Position numbers and translations under genes: made by a program. From assembly GCA_031761405.1 (NCBI GenBank), contig JASEVX010000012.1, positions 26,893,217 through 26,957,216 on the forward strand: 64,000 nt of DNA. Reading direction: 5' to 3'. Shown here one piece after another: positions 10,139-21,039 of this stretch (its first letter is position 1; each line of letters begins with the position of its first letter). The notes under the pieces were generated by a model. That model was not told where the DNA came from. It saw nothing but the letters and a program-made list of their open reading frames with translations, and did no database searches. Source of the DNA: Serripes groenlandicus. Its lineage: Eukaryota > Mollusca > Bivalvia > Cardiida > Cardiidae.

Positions 10139-11512
10139 AACTCAACCAGTAGTAGTAGCTGCAGTTGTAGTAGAAGTTGTGACAGTAGTAGTAGTAGTAG
10201 TAGTACTAGTAGTATCTCGTATTGTACCAGTAGTAGTTATAGAACATTTGCACAAGTAGTGAGAATATCAGCGATAGTAGCAGCATGCAGCACTATTAGT
10301 TATAGCTGTAGTTGCATCAGTAGGTATAGGTGTATATGCACCAGTAACAGTAGGTATAGTTGTAGTTACATCAATAGGTATAGGTGTATATGCACCAGTA
10401 ACAGTAGATATAGTTGTAGTTACATCTGTAGTAATTATAGCTGTAGTTGCACCAGTAACAGTAGGTATAGTTGTAGTTACATCAATAGGTATAGGTGTAT
10501 ATGCACCAGTAACAGTAGGTATAGTTGTAGTTACATCAATAGGTATAGGTGTATATGCACCAGTTACAGTAGGTATAGTTGTAGTTACATCAATAGGTAT
10601 AGGTGTATATGCACCAGTAATAGTAGGTATAGTTGTAGTTACATCAATATGTATAGGTGTATATGCACCAGTAAAGTAGGTATAGTTGTAGTTATATCAA
10701 TAGGTATAGGTGTATATGCACCAGTAATAGTAGGTATAGTTGTAGTTACATCAATAGGTATAGGTGTATATGTACCAGTAACAGTAGGTATAGTTGTAGT
10801 TACATCAATAGGTATAGGTGTATATGCACCAGTAACAGTAGGTATAGTTGTAGTTACATCAATAGGTATAGGTGTATATGCACCAGTTACAGTAGGTATA
10901 GTTGTAGTTACATCAATAGGTATAGGTGTATATGCACCAGTAACAGTAGGTATAGTTGTAGTTACATCAATAGGTATAGGTGTATATGCACCAGTAACAG
11001 TAGATATAGTTGTAGTTACATCTGTAGTAATTATAGCTGTAGTTGCACCAGTAATAGTAGGTATAGTTGTAGTTACATCAATAGGTATAGGTGTATATGC
11101 ACCAGTAGTAGTAGGTGTAGTTGTAGTTACATCAATATGTATAGGTGTATATGCACCAGTAACAGTAGGTATAGTTGTAGTTACATCAATAGGTATAGGT
11201 GTATATGCACCAGTAGTAGTAGGTATAGTTGTAGTTACATCAATAGGTATAGGTGTATATGCACCAGTAATAGTAGGTATAGTTGTAGTTACATCAATAT
11301 ATATAGGTGTATATGCACCAGTAACAGTAGGTATAGTTGTAGTTACATCAATAGGTATAGGTGTATATGCACCAGTAATAGTACCTATAGTTGTAGTTGC
11401 ACTAGTATTACTACTATGTATAGCTGAAGTTGCACCAGTAGTACTAGGTGTTGCTGTAGTTAATAATAGTTGTAGTAGTACTAGCATGCATCTCTATGGA
11501 AACAGCAACAGT
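10139..11512. repeat. 54-bp minisatellite array (about 1.3 kb)
   Basis: Units of 54 bp built around CATCAATAGGTATAGGTG, TATATGCACCAGTAACAGTA and GGTATAGTTGTAGTTA repeat with a few per cent divergence. The edges are degenerate GTAGTA-rich sequence. The unit is 18 codons long, so frames stay open on both strands. On the minus strand a 282-codon frame (11487 to 10639) reads a Thr/Pro-rich 18-residue repeat (TGAYTPIPIDVTTTIPTV). It is cut by a one-base deletion near 10672, where one unit reads AGTAAAGTAGG instead of AGTAACAGTAGG. A mucin-like coding exon cannot be excluded, but simple-repeat origin is more likely. Confidence 0.92.
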
Positions 11513-11647
11513 TGAAGTAGTAGCATGCAACAGTGTAATAGCCCAATAAAGACGTCATATACATATGAGCTATATACACTCGAAGTGTTAATAAAGAAGC
11601 ATTTGTCAAAATACGCACATTCTTAACAAGTATTCAAGTAAGGTCAC

Positions 11648-11795
11648 GCCTTCGATGTGAAGTGGTAGAGCGTCCGCCTCAATGCGGGAGGTCTCGGGTT
11701 CGATCGCCGCCCAGGTCATAACAACGACTTAAAAATAGGCCAGTAGAGCTGTTAAAATGCCCAGGAAACGCCGTGAAGTAACTGAAAAAATAAGT
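11648..11795 (+). mobile_element. tRNA-derived SINE, family 1, diverged
   Basis: Head with GAAGTGGTAGAGCGTCCGCC and the B-box GGTTCGATCG, followed by GGTCATAAC, CCCAGGAAACGCCGTGA and AACTGAAAAA. The middle part is shortened. Confidence 0.75.
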
Positions 11796-11838
11796 TGTAT
11801 GTGCACATTAATAGGTTTGGTGGGTCATAATCCAGCTT

Positions 11839-12017
11839 TTTAACCGTTTACCAGCAGAATACTTCCGGAAACATTGTGACACAATGAGAAATAGCTCCAT
11901 TTGTCACAGTGTTTTGAACTATATACACAATTTAGAGTTACATTTGTAAGGACAATCAATGCATGGTTACTAAGTCGTCTGCTGCAATTGTGTTGTATAT
12001 TGGAAAAGGGTTAAGCA
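11839..12017. mobile_element. MITE family A
   Basis: Runs from TTTAACCGTTTACCAGCAG to GGAAAAGGGTTAA with internal ACATTGTGACACAATG and GTCGTCTGCTGCA blocks. Confidence 0.6.
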
Positions 12018-12264
12018 CATTGTCTTAAATTGTAAGTCACGTTTTCTTTTTTACATAATTCGAGGCATCATTTAATGTGGGGATTGTCCTCGACAAACGT
12101 TATGACATATTATTCATTTGTCTTCAAGAAAGAAAACACCAGACGTAAAATAAATCACGCGTGTGCGTCAGAAATCAGGGAATGGCGCATCAATTTATTA
12201 TATTTAATAACAGACGCGGCATGTCCAAACCTGTGTTATTATTTTATCAACCCATAGAACAGTT

Positions 12265-12860
12265 GGGCTTTGCTACAGTACAATAAACCACGTAGTCTAG
12301 AGCTACCTGCCTCGATCATTGCAGTAACAGGGCCAGGCATACGCCAATTATGACGGCACCCTTTGGGCATGGTGTGACAAGCAAAATGCTATAGAGAGTG
12401 CTTTTTAGTTATCATCCTATATATCATTTGGGCAATGCTACAATACAACACACCACATTGTCTTTAGTTTCCTGCCCCTACCATTACATTATAGTGTCAG
12501 GCATATCGAGGGCTTGGCGTGAAACGGTTGTAACTTAAATTAGTATTTTTTTACCAAGGTTAATCACCTCGCAATAAAGTCTTTATAAGAGTTAAATCAC
12601 TTTTCTTGGTAAACAATGTAAATTTAGGTGCCATTGCTCGTTCTGAGCAATGGCACCTAAATTTGCATTGTTTACAAAAGGGTCAAAATTGCCCCTAAAC
12701 CAGGGTTTTTAAAATAGGTTTTAAGTTACAACCGTTTCACGCCATGCCCTCGATATACAACAGTAATGGCGGCAGCCTTGTTGACATGGTGTAGCAAGCA
12801 AAATGCTATAGAGAGAATCGTTTTGTGTTATTATATTTGCTACAGTTCAATAAACCACAT
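12265..12860. repeat. ~170-bp tandem repeat family, first cluster (interrupted)
   Basis: Units carry GGGCTTTGCTACAGTACA, TACCTGCC, GGCATA..CAGTAATGGCGG and AGCAAAATGCTATAGAGAG. One unit is split at GGCATA/TACAACAG by the 248-bp palindromic element at 12506-12753. The same family, uninterrupted and in two copies, is at about 14650-14942. Confidence 0.75.
12506..12753. mobile_element. 248-bp palindromic MITE, TA target duplication
   Basis: Begins TCGAGGGCTTGGCGTGAAAC and ends with its inverted form. The centre is also palindromic (ATTGCTCGTTCTGAGCAAT) so the whole element can fold back. TA flanks both ends (12504-12505, 12754-12755), and the uninterrupted repeat at 14.7-14.9 kb reads GGCATATACAGC, confirming insertion into a single TA. 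This suggests a Tc1/mariner-type non-autonomous element (inference from target site and structure). Confidence 0.85.
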
Positions 12861-13216
12861 TAGTTTATTCCATACATGTACGTACTAATTTTACTATACA
12901 ACGCCGGATACCAGACTAGTTACCGTATGGCGTTACGACAAGGGTTAATTGTGATCAACTTAAGCATCGGGTCAAGCTGATCTGGATCTACACTGTTTAC
13001 TTATGAAATTGCAACAAGCGCTTCAACACACGCTTCATTTTTAATCGTAACAGATGGTTTTGAGAAGTAGCTTCCGACACAATGGCATATTGTTCATCAA
13101 AAACAAAAGAATCTGCGAGTCGATCTTTACCTACAGTTGTCACGAGCAGCCTACGGCGCAACAAACAACTGTTAACTATGTGCGACCCGTGTAGGTTAAT
13201 GCCAACCAGCACATAT
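12860..13216. other. No recognised feature
   Basis: Short overlapping open frames on both strands around 12997-13279 have no recognisable protein content. No repeat family was identified. Confidence 0.35.
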
Positions 13217-13429
13217 GTGCACTCTGATCTGGTTCTGCAGTGTTCGCCGATTAATCACAGTATATTTCAGGATACTTAGCATGAATGCGCAGGCAGGTCT
13301 TTTTCCAAACGTGTGATAATTGCACTTGGATTGGGATTCACGGAGTATCCCTTACTTATTTAGTATAATGCCTCCTGTTATTATAATGTCAATATCAATA
13401 ACTAAAGTGTACATTGTCTTTCCATACAC

Positions 13430-13627
13430 ATACCAAAGACTATAATCATGATAGTAAGTACTGCCCTTCTTGACGCTCAGGGTTTCAGGGGTAAGCATAA
13501 CGACTGATTGACTGACTGACTGGTGTCAGGATAAATAAACATGTATTTGATGGTAATTTACCCAGGAAATGCAATGATATAACTGAACAAGTGTCGAAAT
13601 CGGCATAAAACACCAAACAATCAATCA
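13430..13627 (+). mobile_element. tRNA-derived SINE, family 1, headless
   Basis: Starts at CATACCAAAGAC and ends CACCAAACAATCAATCAA. The tRNA-like head is absent; body blocks GGTGTCAGGATAAAT and CCAGGAAATGCAATGATATA match the family. Confidence 0.7.
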
Positions 13628-14214
13628 ATATTTCCATACACATATTTAAGTCGCATTTTGTTTATTACAAAAACACAGGATTTATGTTTTCTGTTTGCTT
13701 TTCTTACAAAGTGTTCATCTGAACAATGATGGATGCACGGGTCGGCAGAATGATCTTGTTTTATATATTTTCGTTTATAGAAAGATAAACCAATCATGTA
13801 TAGATGAAAGTGTAATGATTGGATAGAGCTAAAAACATTGTGGCAGAAGATAAACAGGAACGTTATGAGCATGTTCTGCGTTTGCTACATTATTCTCAAA
13901 TGTCGTCTACTGCAGAGGATTCAAAATACGGCGGCAAGTCGTAAAAGGGGCAATAGTGTAGTTGGTTGGATAATGAGACTGGAGATCAGAAAAGTGGCAT
14001 AGATGATTCTTTAAAAAAGATTTCAGCTGATGTAATTGTTCTATCTCACTCACACACTACCACTCAGTAGTAAAACAACAAATTTAGACCACTTTTCCCT
14101 CCATGTTAGTTTAAAGTACAGTCTAAAGACAACATAAATAATGACAAAAACTATTACTAAAGCAACAGCTGTCCAAATCGATGGAGCAAGATATTCAAAC
14201 AAATGAAGCAATTT

Positions 14215-14475
14215 ACATATCCATTTACATATTTAGGAAGCACTAATAGTAAATGACGAAGATTCTGGTAATGGCATCAAACCATTTATCTTGAACCAGA
14301 AGCATGAAGTGCATTTCAGTGAATGAATGATTTATGGGAGATCAAACCAACAAATACAGTTCCAATACCAAATTACAGTTATATCAAAGCTGTGCTCTGT
14401 AAACCTTCATAAAGTGCTTAGAATGCTGGAGAATCACGTACTATTAGTCTCCTACTCAAAGAACTTAAGAATAAT
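14215..14475 (+). pseudogene. RTE-type LINE reverse-transcriptase fragment
   Basis: Fragment homologous to 16915-17165. The conserved RTE blocks are broken by stops and frameshifts: TTTAGGAAGCACTAATAG (reads YLGSTNS, the F-x-YLG motif region) and TGCTTAGAATGCTGGAGAAT (reads ECWR, as in the GSECW motif near the end of RTE reverse transcriptases). This is dead sequence. Confidence 0.6.
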
Positions 14476-14546
14476 CAATGGCTTTTTTTGTCTTGAGACA
14501 ATCTCAAATGAGACTTTCCACGAGAAAACCAACACAATGGCCTCTG

Positions 14547-14640
14547 CGTAATGTATCGACCCAGATCAGCCTGCGCAGTCCGCACAGGCTAATCCAGACC
14601 GACACATTTCATCTCACGGGGATTGAGGGATAGAGTAATG
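14547..14640. mobile_element. Fragment of the GATCAGCCTG palindromic element
   Basis: TGTATCGACCCAGATCAGCC then CTGCGCAGTCCGCACAGGC fold back. The same block is internal to the CAGGGGCGTAGC transposons at 27.1 and 32.0 kb and to the fragment at 24075-24275. Confidence 0.6.
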
Positions 14641-14649
14641 ATTCCCGTA

Positions 14650-14942
14650 ACAGTACACCACATAGTCTTTAGTTACCTGCCACTACCATAACACTATAAG
14701 GTCTGGCATATACAGCAATAATTGCGGCACCTATTGGACATGGTGTAGCAAGCAAAATGCTATAGAGAGAATATTTTGTGTTATTTTTTTATCATCCAAT
14801 AGAACATTTGGGCTTTGTTACAGTACACCACATATTCTTTAATTACCTGCCACTACCATTACACTATAGGGTCTGGCATATACAGCAATAATGGCGGCAC
14901 CTATTGGACATGGTGTAGCAAGCAAAATGCTATAGAGAGAAT
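14650..14942. repeat. ~170-bp tandem repeat family, second cluster (two units)
   Basis: Two adjacent units with CAGTACACCACATA, TACCTGCCACTACCAT, GGCATATACAGCAATAAT and AGCAAAATGCTATAGAGAGA. It supplies the empty site for the insertion at 12506-12753. Confidence 0.8.
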
Positions 14943-15090
14943 GTTTTGGTTGGACCAAATCTTTCAAACATCGAAAGTAGTTTGATACCTCATTTGTGTT
15001 TTGATTCTCAATATCAGGTTGTATAAGTCCACTGTTGAGTTGACGAAGATCAATCGTATTTTATCTATATAACTTATATAACTATTCTGT

Positions 15091-15523
15091 TTTTCACTGG
15101 CGAATTTCACAAAGTCGCTACTCTCATGTTGAAAAAAGGACCACCCCGTTTCCCGTTCAACAGGAAATTTGATAAAATTGAATGTCTAAGTGGCAAACAA
15201 TGCAGATTTCAGGAGAGAGCACTCGTCATAAGTTGTCCCACCTGAATCTGCATTGTTTGCAAAAGCCTTTAACCCTTTCCCTCATACGACAATTCTGCAG
15301 CAGACGACTTTGAACGTATTTTGTCAAAAAATAGAAAATCTCCATAATTGAATGGATAACCAATGACAAAAAGTAGAAAACATTGTGGCAAAAGGAGAAA
15401 TTGCACGTTTTGTGCAATTTCCTCTTTTGTCACTATGTTTTCAAAAAGCCGTCTGCTGCAGAGGCGTCCGAAAGCGTTTATATGAGGGAAATGGTTAATT
15501 GCCTTTGGTATCGAAAGAGTTAA
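15091..15523. mobile_element. Nested MITEs: family A (15269-15498) inside family B
   Basis: The outer family B element has CTGGCGAATTTCACAAAG, CAAACAATGCAGATTTCAGG and the terminal TATCGAAAGAGTTAA. A TTAA-bounded family A element is inserted at the same relative point as in the 7.2-7.8 kb copy but in the opposite orientation. Confidence 0.75.
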
Positions 15524-15736
15524 ATGCTATAGCTATACAATTTCATGTGATAATTCAATTCGACTCTGTGCAGTCTGATCTTGGTCTGCAGTGTTCGCCT
15601 ATTAATCACAGAATATTTCAGGATCCTTAGCATGAATGCGCTGGCAGGTCTTGGGATTCATGGAGTATACCTTACTTACTTATTGTAATGCATCCTGTTA
15701 TACTAATGTCAATATCAATAACAATAGTGTACATTT

Positions 15737-16105
15737 TATCCTGTCACGTCTAGCAATTTCGACCCGATAACAGGGTGCCGTATATTTATTTTGATATACG
15801 TCAGTTGATCACGTGATAAGCTGACGGGCACCTGCTAGCCGGGACTACTTTTTTTTAGCAAGTGTCGCTGTAAATTCCAACTTCAATCGATAAAAAACAG
15901 CAAATATCTTCGATAAATTGACAGCGATTTCAGTTGTTTAAATAAATAAATATTTAAATAGGATAAATAGAATAATAGGTTAATGCCGTGGATTGAGAAA
16001 GTTTATCTGGCTCGGCACCGTAATTTATCGAATTCGCCTTCGGCTCACCCGATAAATTACTCCGCCTTGCCAGATAAACTTTCTCAATCCACGGCACCAA
16101 CCTAT
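15737..16105. mobile_element. Fold-back element with terminal hairpin
   Basis: Begins TTATCCTGTCACGTCTAGCA and ends in a long hairpin, where GTGGATTGAGAAAGTTTATC is mirrored by GATAAACTTTCTCAATCCAC, with AATAGGTTAATGCC / GGCACCAACCTATT outside it. A second copy in the opposite orientation lies at about 54218-54495. Copy 1 of the duplication provides the empty site. Confidence 0.75.
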
Positions 16106-16112
16106 TATTCTC

Positions 16113-16316
16113 TATGTCTTTCCGTACACATACCAAAGACTATAATCATGATAGTAATTGCTGCCCTCCTTGGTGCTCCGGGTTGTAGGGGTAAGCATAA
16201 CGACTGGACTGACTGACTGAGGTCAGGATAAATAAACAAGTAGTACAGGTAATATACCCAGGAAATGCTGTGATATAACTGAACAAGTATTGAAAGCGGC
16301 ATGAAACGCCAAACAA
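16113..16316 (+). mobile_element. tRNA-derived SINE, family 1, headless
   Basis: Duplicate of the SINE body at 13430-13627, with GACTGAGGTCAGGATAAATA, CCCAGGAAATGCTGTGATAT and a CGCCAAACAAACA tail. Confidence 0.7.
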
Positions 16317-16446
16317 ACACAGGATTTATATCTGATGTATGCTTTTGTTACAACGTGTTTATTTGACCAATGAAGGATGCACGGTTCGACAGGATGATCT
16401 TGTTCTATATATTTTTCGTTTATAGAAAGATAAACTAATCCTTTTT

Positions 16447-16625
16447 TAACCTTTTCCCACATAAACATATACACATCTGCAGAAGACGATTTTGAAATAT
16501 TGTAGAACTATATAAATGAAACTTTATGGCAGAGCGTGAAAAGGAACGCTACGAGCATTTTCCGCTTTTGCGACACTATTCTCAAATGTCGTCTCCTGCA
16601 GATGCTTCAAAATACGGCAGTAAAT
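16447..16625. mobile_element. MITE family A, diverged
   Basis: TTAACCTTTTCCCACATAAA start, CACATCTGCAGAAGACGA, ACGCTACGAGCATTTTCCGC centre and GTCGTCTCCTGCAGATGCTT. The far end is eroded. Confidence 0.6.
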
Positions 16626-16914
16626 CGGAAAATGGCAATAGTGTAGTAACTTGGAAAATGAAACGTGCAACTGGAGATCAGAAAAGCGTCATAAGTGATT
16701 GTTTCTAAAATTATTGCAGCTGATGTAACTGTACTATCTCACTCGCACACTATCATTTAGGCGTAAAACAACATGTTAGACCACTTTGCCCTCCATGTTA
16801 GTTTAAATACAGTCTAAAGATAACATAACTAATGACAAAAGCTATTACTAATGACACAGCTGTCCAAATCGATGTATAGGATCTTTAAACAAATGAAGAA
16901 TTTACATATCCATT

Positions 16915-17180
16915 TACATATTTAGGAAGCACTAATAGTAAATGACGTATGGGTTGTTACTAGTATCAAACCATCTTTTATCAAAGAATGAAGTGCATTT
17001 CAGTGATTGAAAGATGTAATGAAGATCAAACCAACCAATACAGTTCCAATACGAAATTAAAGTTATATCGAATCAGTGCTCTGTCAACCTTCTTGAATGG
17101 CTCAGAATGCTGGAGAATGACATTGACTGACATACACGTTCTATTAGTCTACCACTCTAAGAATGAATGGATTGTTTTTG
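16915..17180 (+). pseudogene. RTE-type LINE reverse-transcriptase fragment (main copy)
   Basis: A partly open frame reads LKLYRISALSTFLNGSECWR (near 17054-17114), matching the conserved GAECW/GSECW region of RTE-clade LINE reverse transcriptases, with YLGSTNS upstream at about 16919. The catalytic core (FADD box) is absent. The element is broken by the ~162-bp repeats that follow, and its C-terminal end is found again at 18376-18508. Confidence 0.7.
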
Positions 17181-17339
17181 TCCTGAAACAATATCAAATC
17201 TGGATATGTTCAGTGTACAGTCAAACCTGGGCTAAAGACCAACTTGGAACAAGAGCGCCAAATGTCACAAAATACGCCCGTCCTGTTATTTTGAGACGAA
17301 TTAAGTATAGTGATAATTGGTTGAACATCAGGCACATTT

Positions 17340-18150
17340 AGAGAGCAGACACTGTCAGTACAGTTTTGGCCATTTCGAGGGACATAAGTGTGTAGTGACT
17401 AAGATAACGTGGTTAGTTATCGAACTTGTCCAAGATATTATGCAAATACACATTCTGACCAAATTTGGTGATGATTGGACAAAGGCTTCTAAAGTTATTG
17501 AGCTGACAAGACCAATTTTAGGTAATTTATATAATTAAAGGGCGATAACTCTCGATTGACTAAAGCATTATAGCTAGTTATCGAACTTGTCCGAGGTATT
17601 ATGCCAATACACATTCTGAATAAATTTGGTGAAGATTGGACAAAGGCTTCTAAAGTTATTGAGCTGACAATCCCAATTTTAGGTAATTTCTTTAATAAAA
17701 GGGCAATAACTCTTGATTGACTAAAGCGATATAGCTAGTTATCGAACGTGTCCGAGATATTATTACATACACATTCTGACAAAATTTGGTGATGATTGGA
17801 AAAAAAGTTTCTGAAGTTATTGAGCTGACAAGACTAATTTTAGATAATTTCTATAATTAAAGGGCAATAGCTCTTGATTAACTACAGCGATATAGCTGGT
17901 TATCAAACTTGTGCGAGATATTATGCCAATACATATTCTGACTAAATTTGGTGATGATTCGACATAGGCTTCTAAAGTTATTGAGCTGACAAGACCAATT
18001 TTAGGTAATTTCTATAATTAAAGGGCGATAACTCTCGATTGACTAAAGCGATATGGCTAATTATCGAACTTGTTCGAGATATTATCCCAATACACATTCT
18101 GAACAAATTTGGTGATGATTGGACAAAGGCTTCTAAAGTAATTGATCTGA
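17340..18150. repeat. ~162-bp tandem repeat, about five units
   Basis: Units carry TAGTTATCGAACTTGTCC, ACACATTCTGACCAAATTTG, GGTGATGATTGGACAAAGGC and AAAGTTATTGAGCTGACAAG at about 162-bp spacing. The array ends in a C-rich stretch (CCGCCCGCCCGCCTG). It splits the LINE remnant. Confidence 0.85.
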
Positions 18151-18375
18151 CAACATACTAGACGCCGACCGCCCGCCCGCCTGCCCGAAAACCACCAGCC
18201 CGCCCGCCCGTACGCCGCAGGTAAAACTATAATACGATCCGTTTTTTCAAAACGGGCGTAAAAAAACGATTTCCTGTCTATAGCATCCACACTTTTAGTT
18301 TCCCAACTACTCATTTTCTGCACAATTTACGGTGCAATCAAAGACAACCTGTATTCAGATTGTTGTGTTGCAATT

Positions 18376-18508
18376 GATGGTCTTTATACACAGGTTCCAC
18401 TGTGGTGAAACTTGATACCAGACAGTACAAAGAAAAGAGGAAGTCCCAAAAAGCACATGGCGCCGTACTTTAGAGAAAGTACTGAAGAACATCAATCAGA
18501 CTCGATGG
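18376..18508 (+). pseudogene. C-terminal end of RTE-type LINE
   Basis: Reads KKRGSP, then after a one-base frameshift STWRRTLEKVLKNINQTRW and a stop. This matches the GRPK-TWRR-T-E-E-L end of RTE-type LINE open reading frames. It probably continues the fragment at 16915-17180. Confidence 0.65.
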
Positions 18509-18649
18509 ACATTAGAGTAGTCTGGTCCCCGGCGTACGGTAGTCAATACATACATGTACGTCTGCCTAGAACCAACAGTGGCTACTGGATTTGTCACCTC
18601 CCATTTATATGTCGCTGTCGCATATATAGTTAATTAATACATATACAAC

Positions 18650-18887
18650 CGCCTCGGTGGTGTAGTGGTAGATCGTCCGTCCCGGAGGTCACGGGTTCGA
18701 TCCCCGAGCTATACCAAAACCTTTAAAAAAAATGGTAGTAATGGCTTTCCCTCTTTGGCTATTCAGGGCTGTGCGGTTAGCATTACGAATGACTCACTGG
18801 TGTCAGGATAAATGGAAGTACACATGGAACGCCATGATATAACTGAACACATGTTGAAAGCGGCATAAAACACCATACAAACACACT
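18650..18887 (+). mobile_element. tRNA-derived SINE, family 1, full length
   Basis: A-box region CGGTGGTGTAGTGGTAGA, B-box GGTTCGATCC, body AATGGTAGTAATGGCTTTCC, GGTGTCAGGATAAATGG, GAACGCCATGATATAACTGA and a CACCATACAAACACAC tail. A second repeat (18893) starts right behind it. Confidence 0.85.
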
Positions 18888-18892
18888 AGATA

Positions 18893-19140
18893 TCGAGGGC
18901 TTGGCGTAAAACGGTTGTAACTTAAAACCTATTTTGAAAACCCTGGTTTAGGGGCAATTTTGACCCTTTTGTAAACAATGCAAATTTAGGTGCCATTGCT
19001 CAGAACGAGCAATGGCACCTAAATTTACATTGTTTACCAAGAAAAGTGATTTAACGCTTATAAAGACTTTAAGGCGAGGTGATTAACCTTGGTAAAAAAA
19101 TACCAATTTTAGATACAACTGTTTCACGCCAAGCCCTCGA
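18893..19140. mobile_element. 248-bp palindromic MITE, second copy
   Basis: Same length and sequence as 12506-12753 but inverted, again flanked by TA on both sides (18891-18892 and 19141-19142). Confidence 0.85.
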
Positions 19141-19214
19141 TATACAAGTAATTTTCGTAAATTCTACAGTAGACTATATAGCAACATGATGCTTAGATTT
19201 AATACAATTTGTTT

Positions 19215-19385
19215 TTGTTCGTTTGTTGCTTAACGCCACTATCAACAATTGTTAAGTTATATCACGGCGGTTCCTTTGTAAGTTACCAGTACATCTGGTC
19301 CATTTATGCTGACACCAGTGAATTTGTCGTAATGCTTACCCCACAACCCTGAGCGACAAGGAGGGAAAGTCATTACTACCATTTA
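19215..19385 (-). mobile_element. tRNA-derived SINE, family 1, 5'-truncated
   Basis: Minus-strand body: complement of TTAACGCCACTATCAACAAT, ATATCACGGCGGTTCC, GCTGACACCAGTG and AACCCTGAGCGACAAGGAGG. Confidence 0.75.
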
Positions 19386-19984
19386 AACAATTGAATCTAA
19401 ACTACATTCAGAGTTTGAAAGGTGGATTCACAAAACGGTTGTCTCTAAAGCCTTTTGATTGCTTCACCGTTTCCAAAGTGCTGCGCCATTATTGACGAAG
19501 GCTTATTCTAAAATATGGTGGCAGGGGTAGGATACTCCAGACTAAGAAAGGAGCGGAGTTAATTTGTTGCTGTCCTACATTTCAACCATGCGTAATGGGC
19601 AGTAAGTAAAGTACAAAGAGTCTCGATATATTAGTTGATCTAGATTCGATTATATTTGGTCACTTGACATGATAAATAATGGGGTCAGGAAATTATTTTG
19701 GAATATTTCCAAAGAGATGATCGTACATTATATACGCTTGTCACATACCTAGACGTTTCCAATTTTGTTAAATATCAAACTACTCCATAAACGGTCTGGT
19801 TTTTTTAATGGTTGATTACGCTGGGTATTTTTTCTTCTATAGTATATCAGTTATAACACGTTGGAAAGCTTATCCTGTCATCAGCGCACCAGTCGTAATG
19901 CTAAATGTATCCACGCAAAACTGAGCGCCAAGGTGGGAACCAATTCTACCGTTTTCGCCATCTTTGGTATGACTCGACTGTCGA

Positions 19985-20225
19985 TCTTTTTATGGTTTTA
20001 CGCCGTTTTCTACATTATTTCAGTTATATCACGGCGACAGTTCACTTATTCATTATCCCTGAGTAAAGAGAACTAGGCTTGCAAATGTGCCTTGTTCAAG
20101 GGCACTCCACCATGAACACAGCGACGCGACTGGGTATCGAACCCGGGACACCGAGTTCCAAATTCCCGACGCTAACCACTCTGCCACGCAGGATGCCTAC
20201 GACTGGCGATCAAACGCACTCGAGA
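19985..20225 (-). mobile_element. tRNA-derived SINE, family 3
   Basis: On the minus strand it starts CCTGCGTGGCAGAGTGGTTA (A-box-like), has B-box GGTTCGATACC, then CTTGAACAAGGCACATTT, AATGAATAAGTGAACTGTCG and CGCCGTGATATAACTGA. Same family as 58960-59176 and 62498-62671. Confidence 0.8.
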
Positions 20226-20377
20226 GTGGGATGGTCTGAACACTACACCAGCGAGGCGATTACATAAAATATACTTCAGGTACTATCACATTATAGATGT
20301 ATACGGGGACGGCTGAACTTAAAACCAAGTCATGCACAAATAAGACTAGGCTGACTCGAAACACAATTTGTCTTTCC

Positions 20378-20765
20378 TATAAAGCCCTTCCCACATACAA
20401 CATATTAGCAACAGAGAGCTTAAAACATATAGACAAACGTATGGAACATCTATATTAGATGAAAGTTTAATTATTGAATAGAACGTATGGAACATATATA
20501 TCAAATGAAAGTTTAATTATTGAATAGAATTTGGATTATTGTGACAAAAGGTAAAATTGCTCAATATAAGCAAGTTCTTATTTCGTCACTATGTATTCAA
20601 AAGTCGTCTGCTACAGAAGAGTGTGCGTCAGATACTGTCTTTCGGATAACCATTTATCACGTTCAACAGATTAGCAGCAGACAGCATTGTAACGTCTATT
20701 AGGCAAATATATGGAAACTGTATATCTAAAGCCGTCTGTTGAAGATGAGTATGCTTCAAAATGCG
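20378..20765. mobile_element. Cluster of diverged family A MITEs
   Basis: Contains AAGCCCTTCCCACATACAAC, AAGTCGTCTGCTACAGAAG and GCCGTCTGTTGAAGATG. A short block (GGAACATCTATATTAGATGA / GGAACATATATATCAAATGA) is locally duplicated near 20445-20515. Confidence 0.5.
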
Positions 20766-21039
20766 TACGCGATTAATAATCTGGAGTGTCGTCATGAATC
20801 ATTTATAATCGTGGTTGTGAGCAGAGAAGACATTAACGTCACCGCAAGAATGGTCTGCGTTGATCACACAATTCATCGAATGTCTGTTCTGCAATGACAC
20901 GACCAATGTATAATGTCCTATTGTTAGCAATTTTTCTGGATTGATTGGTTTTTGATTCGGTTCACAAACCCATGTGTTATCTGGTCTCCCGCATTAGTAC
21001 GCCAATTCGTATTAGAATCAGGATAAATTCTTTGCTGTA

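Larger units (their letters stand above)
13217..14475. repeat. Segmental duplication, copy 1
   Basis: Matches 15560-17165 in the same order: CTGCAGTGTTCGCC, AGCATGAATGCGC, a family 1 SINE body (about 13430-13627), a family A remnant, and an RTE-LINE fragment (about 14215-14475). The copies are clearly diverged and copy 2 has an extra ~370-bp insertion, so the duplication is old. Confidence 0.8.
15560..17165. repeat. Segmental duplication, copy 2
   Basis: Counterpart of 13217-14475. It carries an additional ~370-bp insertion at about 15737-16105 between GTGTACATT and GTCTTTCC, which are adjacent in copy 1. Confidence 0.8.
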
